Below the pieces are notes generated by a model. That model searched no databases, had not been told where the DNA came from, and worked only from the letters and a program-made list of their open reading frames with translations. A DNA stretch of 64,000 nucleotides. Origin: Hamadaea flava (GTDB lineage Bacteria; Actinomycetota; Actinomycetes; Mycobacteriales; Micromonosporaceae). The stretch lies in assembly GCF_024172085.1 (NCBI RefSeq), contig NZ_JAMZDZ010000001.1:4650001-4714000 (forward strand). Direction: 5' to 3'. Position 1 is the first letter of the stretch. Every line of letters begins with the position of its first letter. The position numbers and the translations under genes are program-made. This document shows positions 1-8,364 of the stretch, piece after piece.

Positions 1-1
1 G

Positions 2-751
2 CCCTACAACGACCTCCCCGCCGTCGAGGCCGCCTTCGCGGCGCACGGCGACGAGATCGCCGCGATCATCACCGAGGCCGCCGCCGGGAACATGGGCGTG
101 GTCGCGCCGCTGCCCGGGTTCAATCAGGGGCTGGCCGACGTCGCCCACCGGTACGGCGCGCTGCTCATCGTCGACGAGGTGATGACCGGCTTCCGGGTGT
201 CCCGGAGCGGCTGGCAGGGCCTCGATCCGGTGGACGCCGACCTCTGGACCTTCGGCAAGGTGATGGGCGGCGGGCTGCCCGCGGCCGCGTTCGGCGGGCG
301 TACCGAGATCATGGGCCGGCTCGCCCCGGCCGGTCCGGTCTACCAGGCCGGCACCCTCTCGGGTAACCCGCTGGCCTGCGCGGCCGGGCTCACCAGCCTG
401 CGGCTGGCGACCGACGAGGCGTACGCGAAACTCGACGCCACGGCGGCGAGGATCAGCACGCTGGCGACCGAGGCGCTGAGCCAGGCCGGCGTACCGCACA
501 CGCTGGCGACGGCTGGCAGCATGTTCTCAGTCTTCTTCACCGACACTCCAGTGGTGAACTACGACCAGGCGAAGACGCAGGACGTCGCGGCCTTCCGCGC
601 GTTCTTCCACGCCATGCTCGACAACGGCGTCTACCTGCCGCCGAGCGCGTTCGAGGCGTGGTTCGTCTCGACGGCGATCGACGACGAGGCGTTCGAGGTG
701 ATCGGAAAAGCGCTGCCGGTCGCGGCAGCCGCGGCCGAGAGCGCCCGATGA
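2..751 (+). CDS. hemL: Glutamate-1-semialdehyde 2,1-aminomutase, C-terminal part (5' end outside window)
   Basis: PLP enzyme that moves the amino group of glutamate-1-semialdehyde to give 5-aminolevulinate, the first committed tetrapyrrole precursor; cytoplasmic. The frame is open from base 2, so about 249 C-terminal residues are present and roughly 40% of the protein lies upstream. The segment [12 protein letters not shown] holds the conserved PLP-contacting Asp, and [17 protein letters not shown] holds the Schiff-base lysine. It ends in an ATGA overlap with the phosphatase gene, so it heads or belongs to the operon that continues into cytochrome c maturation, a sensible link between haem supply and haem use. 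Confidence 0.95.
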   Translation, partial: PYNDLPAVEAAFAAHGDEIAAIITEAAAGNMGVVAPLPGFNQGLADVAHRYGALLIVDEVMTGFRVSRSGWQGLDPVDADLWTFGKVMGGGLPAAAFGGRTEIMGRLAPAGPVYQAGTLSGNPLACAAGLTSLRLATDEAYAKLDATAARISTLATEALSQAGVPHTLATAGSMFSVFFTDTPVVNYDQAKTQDVAAFRAFFHAMLDNGVYLPPSAFEAWFVSTAIDDEAFEVIGKALPVAAAAAESAR

Positions 752-1365
752 CCGAGAAAACGGTCGTTCACTTCCTCCGCCATGGGGAGGTGCACAACCC
801 CACGGGCGTCCTCTACGGACGGCTGCCGGGCTTCAAGCTCAGCACGCTCGGCGAGCAGATGGCCGAGGCGGTCGCGAAGTCCCTGGCCGAACGCGACATC
901 ACGCATATCGTCAGCAGCCCGCTCGACCGCGCCGTGCAGACCGCGCAGCCGAGCGCCGCCGCCATGGGCCTGCCGGTCGAGACCGACCTGCGCCTGATCG
1001 AGAGCGAGAACTGGTTCGAAGGCCGGTCGGTCGGCTTCAGCCCACGCGTGTGGCCCAAGCTGATCAATCCGTTCCGGCCCAGCTGGGGCGAACCGTACAA
1101 GCACATCGCCCAGCGCATGCGCGACGCGCTGCACGACATCCGCGACGCGGCCCGCGGGCACGAGGCCCTGGCCGTCTCGCATCAACTGCCGATCTGGGAG
1201 CTGCGGCTCTTCCTGACCGGGCGGCGGCTCTGGCACGATCCGCGCAACCGCCAGTGCGCCCTGGCCAGCCTCACCTCCTTCCGTTACGAGGGCACCAGCC
1301 TGGTCGGCATCGACTATTCCGAGCCCGCGGCGCATCTCGGGCCCGGCAAGGGATTGGGGGCCTGA
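748..1365 (+). CDS. Histidine phosphatase family protein (phosphoglycerate-mutase-like)
   Basis: A 205-residue protein of the histidine phosphatase superfamily. The N-terminal [10 protein letters not shown] carries the phospho-accepting histidine (RHG motif), and [15 protein letters not shown] holds the second catalytic histidine. The substrate cannot be read from the sequence. The ATG at 748 overlaps the hemL stop by four bases, which fixes this start over the longer upstream reading frame. The stop overlaps the next start by one base, so it is translationally coupled to the thioredoxin-like gene. This gene commonly sits between hemL and the System II genes in actinomycetes; a role in that pathway is inference only. 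Confidence 0.85.
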   Translation: MTEKTVVHFLRHGEVHNPTGVLYGRLPGFKLSTLGEQMAEAVAKSLAERDITHIVSSPLDRAVQTAQPSAAAMGLPVETDLRLIESENWFEGRSVGFSPRVWPKLINPFRPSWGEPYKHIAQRMRDALHDIRDAARGHEALAVSHQLPIWELRLFLTGRRLWHDPRNRQCALASLTSFRYEGTSLVGIDYSEPAAHLGPGKGLGA

Positions 1366-1919
1366 TGGGTCTCACGCGCAGGTCCGCGGTGCTCGGCGTG
1401 CTCGCCGCGGTCACCCTCGCCGCCTGCTCCGACAATCAAGATCAGAAGGGTACGCAGAGCGGCCTGATCGAGGCCGCCAAGCGGAAGAAGGCCCCTGCCG
1501 TCACGGGCGACCTCCTCGAGGGCGGCAGTTTCGACCTGTCCGCGTACCAGGGGAAAGTCGTCGTGGTGAACTTCTGGGCGAGCTGGTGCGCGCCCTGCCG
1601 AGCCGAGGCGACCGATCTCGAAGAGGTCTGGCAATCCTCCAAGGCCTCCGGCGTGCAGTTCGTCGGGATCAACATCCGCGACGAGAAGGACAAGGCGATC
1701 GCGTTCCACTCCGGGCGCGCCACCTATCCGAGCATCTTCGACCCGGCCGGCAAGATCGCGCTGGGCTTCTCCGACGTCCCCCCGTCGGCGATCCCGTCCA
1801 CCCTGGTCATCGACCAGCAGGGCCGGATCGCTTCGATCACGCGCCGAGACATTCGCGCGGCCGACCTGCGGGAGGTTGTCGAGGCGGTGGTGGCCGAGAA
1901 GGACTCCCCCAATGGGTAG
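1365..1919 (+). CDS. TlpA/ResA-like thiol-disulfide oxidoreductase lipoprotein
   Basis: A 184-residue extracytoplasmic thioredoxin-fold protein. The N-terminus has a hydrophobic signal ending in the lipobox LAAC (Cys21), so it should be a membrane-anchored lipoprotein. The redox motif is WCAPC (Cys75 and Cys78). ResA-type proteins reduce the CXXCH cysteines of apocytochrome c before haem attachment, taking electrons from CcdA, which is encoded next. The TGATG overlap at 1363-1367 supports this start. The stop TAG overlaps the ccdA start region, so the four maturation genes form one transcription unit. Confidence 0.92.
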   Translation: MGLTRRSAVLGVLAAVTLAACSDNQDQKGTQSGLIEAAKRKKAPAVTGDLLEGGSFDLSAYQGKVVVVNFWASWCAPCRAEATDLEEVWQSSKASGVQFVGINIRDEKDKAIAFHSGRATYPSIFDPAGKIALGFSDVPPSAIPSTLVIDQQGRIASITRRDIRAADLREVVEAVVAEKDSPNG

Positions 1920-2682
1920 GACCTTCGAGGACATGGCCACCGGAGGCCCGCTCGTCGTCGCGCTGCTCTTCGCGGCGGTCGCCGGGCTGGTCAGCTTCTT
2001 GTCACCCTGCGTACTGCCGCTCGTGCCGGGCTACCTCTCCTACGTGACCGGCCTGGTCGGGGCGGACCTCTCGGCCGCGCTCGGTGAGCGGGAGGGTCCG
2101 CGGCGGCGTGGTCGCGTACTGGCCGGGACGGCGCTTTTCACCGCCGGATTCGGCGTCGTGTTCATCACGACGACCGTGCTCGCCGCCCGCTTCGGCGGAA
2201 AGCTGATCAGCAACGCCCGCACGCTGGAGATCGTCGCCGGGGTGCTCATCATCCTCTTCGGTGTCGCGATGCTCGGCTGGATCCCCGGCCTGCAACGAGA
2301 GGTACGCATCCACCGGCTGCCGCAGGCGGGCCTGTGGGGCGCACCCGTCTTCGGCGCGGTCTTCGCCTTGAGCTGGATTCCCTGCATCGGACCGACGCTC
2401 GGCGCGGTCATGTTGCTCGGCACCACGAGCGGGCAACCCGTCCGCGCGGCCGCCCTGGCCACGGCGTACTGCCTCGGGATCGGGGCGCCGTTCCTCGCGC
2501 TCGGCCTCGGCATGCGACGGCTGGCCGGGGTGGTCAAGGCGATCCGGCGCAACTCTCACTGGGTCACCCGGATCGGCGGCGCCCTGCTCGTGCTCGTCGG
2601 CATCGCCCTGGTCACCGGGGCCTGGGGCGAGTTCATCATCTGGCTGCGTGCCACCGTCGGACCAGGATCGGTGAGCCTGTGA
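1912..2682 (+). CDS. ccdA: Cytochrome c biogenesis protein CcdA
   Basis: A 256-residue polytopic membrane protein of the DsbD/CcdA family that carries reducing equivalents from cytoplasmic thioredoxin across the membrane to the ResA-like protein. The two conserved cysteines are visible in SFLSPCVLPL (about residue 33) and SWIPCIGPTLG (about residue 158), each in a membrane segment. I chose the ATG at 1912, which overlaps the previous stop by eight bases. A start at 1876 would add a short charged stretch without clear support. The GTGA overlap with resB follows at 2679. Confidence 0.93.
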   Translation: MGRTFEDMATGGPLVVALLFAAVAGLVSFLSPCVLPLVPGYLSYVTGLVGADLSAALGEREGPRRRGRVLAGTALFTAGFGVVFITTTVLAARFGGKLISNARTLEIVAGVLIILFGVAMLGWIPGLQREVRIHRLPQAGLWGAPVFGAVFALSWIPCIGPTLGAVMLLGTTSGQPVRAAALATAYCLGIGAPFLALGLGMRRLAGVVKAIRRNSHWVTRIGGALLVLVGIALVTGAWGEFIIWLRATVGPGSVSL

Positions 2683-4244
2683 AAGCGATCCTCGGCTTCG
2701 TCGTCGCCAAGCTCCGAGGCGCGTGGCGGCAGCTCACCTCCATGCGTACGGCGCTGGTGCTGCTCTTCCTGCTGGCGGTCGCCTCGATCCCGGGCTCGAT
2801 CCTGCCGCAGCAGGGCGTCAACCCGGAGAAGATCAACGAGTACTTCGTCAAGCATCCGGACCTCGCCCCGGTCATCGACAAGCTCGGCGGCTTCGACGTC
2901 TTCCGGTCCCCGTGGTTCGCCGCGATCTACCTGCTGCTGTTCACCTCGCTCATCGGCTGCATCCTGCCGCGTACGCGTGACCACGCGCGGGCGCTGCTTC
3001 GTCGCGTACCAGATGCTCCGAAGCGGCTGACCCGCCTGCCGGAACATCACCGCGGCCGGACCGAGCGCGGGGCCAAGGAGCTGGCCGCGGCCCTGCGCGG
3101 GTGGCGGACGGTGACCCGCGAGCACCCCGACGGGACAGTGACCATCGCGGCGGAGAAGGGCTTCCTCAAGGAGACCGGCAACCTCGTCTTCCACACCGCG
3201 CTGATCGGGGTCTTGATCGGCGTGGCGCTCGGCTCGATGCAGGGCTGGCACGCCAACCGGCTCCTGGTGCAGGGCCCGGAGCAGGCCTTCTGCACCACCC
3301 CGCAGCAGTTCGACGAGTACGTGCCGGGCACCGGGGTGAACCCGTCCGACCTGCCGAAGTACTGCCTGGAGCTGACCGGCTTCCAGGCGTCCTACCTGGA
3401 CAGCGGGCAGGCCGAGTCGTTCGGTGCGACCGTCGCGGTGACCGGCGAGAGGACCGAGACCGCCGAGTTCTCGGTCAACCACCCGCTGCGCCTCGGCGAC
3501 GCCAACGTCTACCTGCTCGGCCACGGGTACGCCGTGGTCCTGCGCTACACCGACACCAACGGCCGCAGCCAGACCGCGGTCGTGCCGTTCCTCCCGACCG
3601 ACCAGCAGACGCTGACCAGCGAGGGCGTGGCGACCTTCCCGGACGCCAACGCCGACCCGACGACGGGCAAGCCCGACCGGACCAAGCAGGTCGCGTTCTC
3701 CGGGCTCTACGTGCCGACCGCACCGGAATCCGGCATGGTCACCCGGTCGATCTTCCCGGAGGAGCGCAACCAGCGCCTGGTGTTGACCTTCTACCAGGGC
3801 GATCTCGGCATCGACCAGGGCGTACCGAGTTCGGTCTACCGGCTCAACCAGAAACAGGTCGCCAACGGCAAGCTGAAGCAGATCGGCGACGGCAAGTCGT
3901 TGGAGGTCAACGGGAGCTGGACCCTGGACGACGGCTCGAAGCTGGAGTTCCTCGGTACGCGCCCGTTCGTGACCGTGTCGTTGCGGCACGACCCGGGCGA
4001 GCCGGTGGTGCTGGTCAGCATCCTGCTCGTGCTCGCCGGACTGATGCTCTCGCTGGGCGGCAAGCGCCGGCGGGTCTGGGTCCGGCTCACCCCGTCCGAC
4101 GACGGGACCAACCTGCTGGAGATCGGCGGCCTGCCGCGCTCCGAGTACCCAGGCTTCGCCGCCGAGTTCGCCGCGGTCGTCGCCAAGCTGGACCTCAAAG
4201 AGATGGGAGACGACACCCGTGAGCCTGTCGACGCTCTCCGATAA
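2679..4244 (+). CDS. resB: Cytochrome c biogenesis protein ResB
   Basis: A 521-residue membrane protein of the ResB family, the partner of CcsA/ResC in System II haem delivery and ligation. It has membrane segments near the N-terminus (VLLFLLAVASIPGSILP), around residue 90 (AIYLLLFTSLIGCILP) and about residue 170 (NLVFHTALIGVLIGVALG). A large extracytoplasmic domain follows, then a C-terminal membrane segment (VVLVSILLVLAGLMLSLGG) and a short cytoplasmic tail. The GTG at 2679 overlaps ccdA by four bases. It overlaps the start of ccsB by 26 bases. Confidence 0.92.
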   Translation: MKAILGFVVAKLRGAWRQLTSMRTALVLLFLLAVASIPGSILPQQGVNPEKINEYFVKHPDLAPVIDKLGGFDVFRSPWFAAIYLLLFTSLIGCILPRTRDHARALLRRVPDAPKRLTRLPEHHRGRTERGAKELAAALRGWRTVTREHPDGTVTIAAEKGFLKETGNLVFHTALIGVLIGVALGSMQGWHANRLLVQGPEQAFCTTPQQFDEYVPGTGVNPSDLPKYCLELTGFQASYLDSGQAESFGATVAVTGERTETAEFSVNHPLRLGDANVYLLGHGYAVVLRYTDTNGRSQTAVVPFLPTDQQTLTSEGVATFPDANADPTTGKPDRTKQVAFSGLYVPTAPESGMVTRSIFPEERNQRLVLTFYQGDLGIDQGVPSSVYRLNQKQVANGKLKQIGDGKSLEVNGSWTLDDGSKLEFLGTRPFVTVSLRHDPGEPVVLVSILLVLAGLMLSLGGKRRRVWVRLTPSDDGTNLLEIGGLPRSEYPGFAAEFAAVVAKLDLKEMGDDTREPVDALR

Positions 4245-5226
4245 CCTGCTCGTCTTCGCGATCCTGGGCTACCTGGTCGCGATGATCCTCCACGCCTCCG
4301 AGTACTCCCTGGCGGGCAAGCGGCGAGCCGCCGCTGCCGTGCCGGCGGAGGAGCGGGTGCTGGTCGGCGCGGGCGGCCCGCCGGTTTCCGCGGAGTCGCC
4401 GGTCGCCCCGGCGTCGCCGTCGGCATCGGCCGAACCCGCCGAGCCCGCTGACCCGGCCGGACCCGACCTCGGTACGCGACTCGGCGGCTGGGCGGTCTAC
4501 GCGACCGGGCTCGCCGTCCTGTTGCACCTGGGCGCGGCCGCGACCCGGGGCCTGGCCGCCGGCCGGATGCCCTGGGGCAACATGTACGAGTTCGTGCTCG
4601 CGGTGACCCTGGTCGGCGGGGTCGCCTGGCTGGCCGTCATGGTGCGGTTGCCGAAGCTGCGCCTGCTGGGCCTGCCCCTGACCGTCGTCCAGATCCTGCT
4701 GCTCGGCTTCGCCGGACTCGTCCTCTACACGCAGATCAGCCCGCTGGTCCCGGCGCTTCAGTCGTACTGGTTCGTCATCCACGTGACCTCGGTCGTCACC
4801 GCGTCGGGTCTGCTGCTCGTCGGCTTCGTCCCGGCCGCGATGTTCCTGGTCCGCGACGGATACGACAAGGGCCGCGTCCGGTTCCCGTACACCCTGGGCG
4901 CTCGGCTGCCCCGGGCGGAGGCGCTCGAACGACTCACCTTCGGGCTGCACGCGTTCGCGTTCCCGCTGTTCACCTTCGGGGTGGCCGCCGGCGCGGTCTG
5001 GGCCGAAGCCGCCTGGGGCCGCTATTGGGGCTGGGACCCGAAGGAGACCTGGGCCTTCATCTCGTGGGTGGTCTACGCGGGCTACCTGCACGCCCGCAGT
5101 ACGCCCAGCGTCAACCGCCGGGTCGTGATGTGGATCGCCGTCCTCGGCTTCCTCACCATGCTGATGAACCTGTTCGGCGTGAACTTCTTCTTCACCGGTC
5201 TGCACAGCTACGCCGGCGTGGAGTAG
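4219..5226 (+). CDS. ccsB: Cytochrome c biogenesis protein CcsB (CcsA/ResC type haem channel)
   Basis: A 335-residue polytopic protein of the CcsA family, which with ResB forms the System II cytochrome c synthase. The tryptophan-rich haem-handling (WWD) motif is clear: GRYWGWDPKETWAFISW near residue 270. An Ala/Pro/Glu-rich loop of about 50 residues follows the first membrane segment, a variable insert usual in actinobacteria. The GTG start at 4219 lies inside the end of resB. It is the last gene of the operon, and a large hairpin follows at 5255. Confidence 0.93.
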   Translation: MSLSTLSDNLLVFAILGYLVAMILHASEYSLAGKRRAAAAVPAEERVLVGAGGPPVSAESPVAPASPSASAEPAEPADPAGPDLGTRLGGWAVYATGLAVLLHLGAAATRGLAAGRMPWGNMYEFVLAVTLVGGVAWLAVMVRLPKLRLLGLPLTVVQILLLGFAGLVLYTQISPLVPALQSYWFVIHVTSVVTASGLLLVGFVPAAMFLVRDGYDKGRVRFPYTLGARLPRAEALERLTFGLHAFAFPLFTFGVAAGAVWAEAAWGRYWGWDPKETWAFISWVVYAGYLHARSTPSVNRRVVMWIAVLGFLTMLMNLFGVNFFFTGLHSYAGVE

Positions 5227-5254
5227 CCGCCCTCGGGGCTTCGCGGCTTGGCAC

Positions 5255-5311
5255 TGGATCAGGGTTCCCGGTCGAATCTTGGCTCAAGATTCGACACAGA
5301 ACCCTGATCCA
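5255..5311. terminator. Large inverted repeat between convergent ccsB and doc
   Basis: Arms 5255-5281 and 5285-5311 are 27 bases each and match at 24 positions, with a three-base mismatch block in the middle and a three-base loop. The position between two converging genes fits a bidirectional terminator. No T-tract follows, as is common in high-GC actinobacteria. The arms are longer than a terminator needs, so a dispersed palindromic repeat is also possible. Confidence 0.7.
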
Positions 5312-5330
5312 GCGGCGTCTTCGGGGGCGA

Positions 5331-5711
5331 TTATGCGGGACTGAACAGGGCGCCGAGGCGCTCGGCGATCTCGGGGACCTCCATCCCGCCCTTGGCGACG
5401 TCCATGACCAGCTCGAAGGCCGGATCGTCGCGGCCGGTGAAGACCATCCCGTTGAGCCGGAGGAAGGCTTCGGCGGCGGCCCAGCCCATGCGCTTGTTGC
5501 CGTCGACGTACGGGTGGTTGCTGACCAGCGAGTGCAGCAGCGCGGCCGCCTTGCCCAGCAGCGTCGGGTACGCCTCGACGCCGAAGACCTCCGTTCGAGG
5601 CCGGAAGACGGCCGACGCCAGGAGCCCGGGGTCGCGGAGGACTGCGTGCGCGCCGATGATGTGCCGGGCGCCCCCGGCCACCTGCTCGACGGTCAGGTAG
5701 ACGACCACCAT
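5331..5711 (-). CDS. Doc-type Fic-domain toxin (death-on-curing family)
   Basis: A 126-residue protein of the length usual for Doc. The Fic signature HPYVDGNKRMGW (about residue 67) matches the Doc form H-x-[FY]-x-D-[AG]-N-K-R rather than the AMP-transferring HPFxxGNG form. By family knowledge this suggests a kinase-type inactivation of elongation factor Tu. The start MVVVYLTVEQV overlaps the antitoxin stop by one base (TGATG), so the two are coupled. The longer upstream reading frame is only the shadow of the antitoxin. Confidence 0.85.
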   Translation of the reverse strand: MVVVYLTVEQVAGGARHIIGAHAVLRDPGLLASAVFRPRTEVFGVEAYPTLLGKAAALLHSLVSNHPYVDGNKRMGWAAAEAFLRLNGMVFTGRDDPAFELVMDVAKGGMEVPEIAERLGALFSPA

Positions 5712-5917
5712 CAGGCGGTGCCCAGCCGGTGCAGCAGGTCGGCGCGTTCGGCGGCGATGGTCCGGAAGACGTCGTCGGCGCGCTCGTCCGCCCGGCGGGC
5801 CAGCCATTCGTCGATCGCGGTGACGACGGCCTGGTTGACCGAGATCCCGACGGACTCGGCCTCGTCGCGCAGGGTCGCGCCCAGCTCGTCGGGTACGCGT
5901 ACTGTCATGGTGGCCAT
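5711..5917 (-). CDS. Ribbon-helix-helix antitoxin of the Doc module
   Basis: A 68-residue protein. The N-terminus MATMTVRVPDELG plus SVGISVNQAVVTAIDEWL is a typical Arc/CopG-like ribbon-helix-helix DNA-binding domain. The charged helix after it would bind and neutralise the toxin. Such antitoxins normally also repress their own operon. The ATG at 5917 is chosen because a TATCAT box lies exactly seven bases upstream, suggesting a leaderless message; an ATG at 5908 (MTVRVPDE) is the alternative. Pairing of Doc with this fold instead of a Phd-type antitoxin is notable. Confidence 0.8.
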   Translation of the reverse strand: MATMTVRVPDELGATLRDEAESVGISVNQAVVTAIDEWLARRADERADDVFRTIAAERADLLHRLGTA

Positions 5918-5924
5918 GCACAGA

Positions 5925-5930
5925 ATGATA
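5925..5930 (-). promoter_or_regulatory. -10 box (TATCAT) of the toxin-antitoxin operon
   Basis: TATCAT on the minus strand ends seven bases before the antitoxin ATG at 5917, which implies transcription starting at or next to the start codon. Confidence 0.5.
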
Positions 5931-6006
5931 GCAAGATCTGCCGTCACTCGATGCTGTCAGTGTGGGTGACCGTCACCGGGGCTGTCACGGCCGAGTTGCT
6001 CGGGTT

Positions 6007-6876
6007 GTGACGTTGCGCTGGCTGCCTCGAATCGCCCTGGTCGCTGTCCTGATCGCCACCTCGGGCTGGGCCGCGTTCGACGACGACCCGGCGGCCCGCC
6101 TGCCGCTCTGCCGGCCGGGGCAACCGGCGCCGGACAGCCCACCGGCCGAGCCGCCCAGCCTGACGCGCGACGCCTGCCGAGCTCGGCCCACCAGCGTCCA
6201 GCACGTACGCGCGACGCCGCTGCCGGCCGGTCTCCGGAGCCCGGGTTCGTACAGCCATCTCGGGGCGACCAGCGCCGGCTCCTGGTCCGGCGTGCTGGGC
6301 CGCATCGGCGTACGCGACGCGGCGGTTCGCAAAGACACGCTGGACTTCACCGCCGCCCGGTTCATGGCTCGCCGGGACGCCGGGGACGGACATACGACCT
6401 GGCTGGAGGCGGGTTGGGCGGAGACCGGCTGGAGCGGAGGCGGCCGTCAGCGGATCTACACCTACGACACGAACCGCAACTCGTGGACGTTCTTCGAGGA
6501 CTACAAGATCCACAGCGGTGACCAGATCTGGATCTACCTGGAGTCGGGACCGGACTCCGGCCAGCTCGCCAACGAGTGGCGGGCCTGGCTGTGGTGGGGC
6601 GACAAGTGGCACCTGCTCGCCTCGCAGCGCCTGCCGTTGACCTCGTCGGCGCAGGTCGAGCAGTACGTGGAGGTCTACTCCGACGCCCAGAACCCGGCGA
6701 GCTACTCGGTGCCGCCGATCGCCTTCGACAACGTGCAGGTCAAGTCGACTCCCGGTGGGCAGGCCCAGTTCTGGCGGGCCGACCGCGTGCCGTCCACCAC
6801 GGGCGACGGGTCGGCGGGGTACTGCGTCGACTGGACGACACGGTTCGACACGTGGTCGGCGGGCGACTGCGGCTAG
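6007..6876 (+). CDS. Secreted protein of unknown function
   Basis: A 289-residue protein not assigned to a family. The GTG at 6007 gives a short basic N-terminus and a hydrophobic core (IALVAVLIATSGWA), a clear export signal. A Pro-rich linker follows, then a domain very rich in Trp and Tyr (for example YTYDTNRNSWTFFEDYKIHS, WRAWLWWGDKWHLL) that looks like an extracellular beta-sandwich. Two cysteines near the C-terminus (YCVDW and GDCG) could form a disulfide. It is divergent from the toxin-antitoxin operon and lies 27 bases before mqnL. An earlier start at 5962 would add a charged stretch in front of the signal and is less likely. Confidence 0.7.
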   Translation: MTLRWLPRIALVAVLIATSGWAAFDDDPAARLPLCRPGQPAPDSPPAEPPSLTRDACRARPTSVQHVRATPLPAGLRSPGSYSHLGATSAGSWSGVLGRIGVRDAAVRKDTLDFTAARFMARRDAGDGHTTWLEAGWAETGWSGGGRQRIYTYDTNRNSWTFFEDYKIHSGDQIWIYLESGPDSGQLANEWRAWLWWGDKWHLLASQRLPLTSSAQVEQYVEVYSDAQNPASYSVPPIAFDNVQVKSTPGGQAQFWRADRVPSTTGDGSAGYCVDWTTRFDTWSAGDCG

Positions 6877-6903
6877 CCGTGGCGGTGGTGGCAGGATTGC
6901 GCC

Positions 6904-8364
6904 ATGGCCGCACCGCGCTTCCCCTTCACCGACCTGCGCGAGTTCCTCGCCGCTCTGGAGAAGGCCGGGGAGTTGCACCGGGTGACCGTCCCGGTGGACC
7001 CCACCCTGGAGATCAGCGAAATCGTCACCCGCACCGTCCGGGCCAAGGGTCCAGCGCTCCTCTTCGAACGCCCGACGCGCGGTGACATGCCGGTCGCGAT
7101 CAACCTCTTCGGCAGCGACCGCCGGATGGCGATGGCCCTCGGCGTCACCGACTTCGACGAGATCGGCGCCCGGATCGGCGAGCTGGCCAAACCCGAGCTG
7201 CCGCAGGGCTTCTCCGGGATCATGGACGGTCTCGGCAAGGTGATGCAGCTCAAGAGCGTACCGCCGAAGAAGGTCAAGTCGGCGCCGTGCCAAGAGGTCG
7301 TCCTCAAGGGACCGGACGTGGACCTGAACCTGCTGCCGGGCCTGGTCACCTGGCCCGACGACGGCGGGATCTTCCACAACTACGGGCTCACCCACACCAA
7401 GCACCCGGAGACCGGCAAGCGCAACCTCGGCCTTTATCGGCTGCAGCAGCACTCCCGCAACACGCTGGGCATGCATTGGCAGATCCACAAGGACTCGACC
7501 GCACACCACGCCGTCGCCGAGCGGCTCGGCCAGCGGCTGCCGGTGGCCATCGCGATCGGCTCCGACCCGATCGTCTCCTACGCCGCCACCGCCCCGCTTC
7601 CGTCCGACATCGACGAATACCTGTTCGCCGGTTTCCTCCGAGGTGAACGGGTCGAGCTGGTCGACTGCCTGACCGTGCCGTTGCAGGTTCCCGCGCAGGC
7701 ACAGATCGTCCTGGAGGGCTACGTCGAGCCGGGCGAGCGCCACGCCGAAGGGCCGTTCGGCGACCACACCGGTTTCTACACCCCGGTCGAGCAGTTCCCG
7801 GTGCTGCACGTCGAAGCCATGACGATGCGCCGCGATCCGGTCTACCACTCGATCATCACGAGCAAGCCGCCGCAGGAGGACGGGCCGATCGGCCGCGCCA
7901 CCGAGCGCATCTTCCTGCCGCTCATCAAGATCCTGGTACCGGACATCGTGGACTACCACATGCCGGAGCCGGGCGTCTTCCACAACTGCCTGGTCGTGGC
8001 CATCAACAAGCGCTTTCCCAAGCATGCGCAGAAGGTGATGAACGCGATCTGGGGGGCGCACCTGCTGTCGCTGACGAAGCTGATCGTGGTGGTCGACGAC
8101 GACTGCGATCCCCGGGACCTCAATGAGGTGGCGTTCCGCGCCTTCGGCAACGTCGACTACGCGCACGACCTCGTCGTCACCCAAGGCCCGGTGGATCACC
8201 TCGATCACGCCTCGTACCAGCAGTTCTGGGGCGGCAAGGCCGGCGTCGACGCCACCCGCAAACTGCCGAGCGAGGGCTACCACCGCGGCTGGCCGGCCGA
8301 GGCGGTCATGTCGCCGGACGTCGTCGACAAGGTCACCAAGCGCTGGAAGGAGTACGGCCTGTGA
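6904..8364 (+). CDS. mqnL: Menaquinone biosynthesis decarboxylase MqnL (UbiD family)
   Basis: A 486-residue UbiD-family decarboxylase. With prenylated FMN as cofactor, it is expected to remove the ring carboxylate of the prenylated 1,4-dihydroxy-6-naphthoate intermediate late in the futalosine menaquinone route. The family motif EGPFGDHTGFY is present near residue 280. The assignment to MqnL rather than UbiD or another family member rests on the next gene (a UbiA-type prenyltransferase coupled by a GTGA overlap) and the nearby UbiX. A start ATG at 6904 fits the family N-terminus (FPFTDLREFLAALE). Confidence 0.88.
   Translation: MAAPRFPFTDLREFLAALEKAGELHRVTVPVDPTLEISEIVTRTVRAKGPALLFERPTRGDMPVAINLFGSDRRMAMALGVTDFDEIGARIGELAKPELPQGFSGIMDGLGKVMQLKSVPPKKVKSAPCQEVVLKGPDVDLNLLPGLVTWPDDGGIFHNYGLTHTKHPETGKRNLGLYRLQQHSRNTLGMHWQIHKDSTAHHAVAERLGQRLPVAIAIGSDPIVSYAATAPLPSDIDEYLFAGFLRGERVELVDCLTVPLQVPAQAQIVLEGYVEPGERHAEGPFGDHTGFYTPVEQFPVLHVEAMTMRRDPVYHSIITSKPPQEDGPIGRATERIFLPLIKILVPDIVDYHMPEPGVFHNCLVVAINKRFPKHAQKVMNAIWGAHLLSLTKLIVVVDDDCDPRDLNEVAFRAFGNVDYAHDLVVTQGPVDHLDHASYQQFWGGKAGVDATRKLPSEGYHRGWPAEAVMSPDVVDKVTKRWKEYGL

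Noticed and set aside
5944-8283. 779-residue open frame on the minus strand opposite mqnL
   Set aside because: Same GC-rich shadow pattern; mqnL on the plus strand has clear UbiD motifs and normal length.
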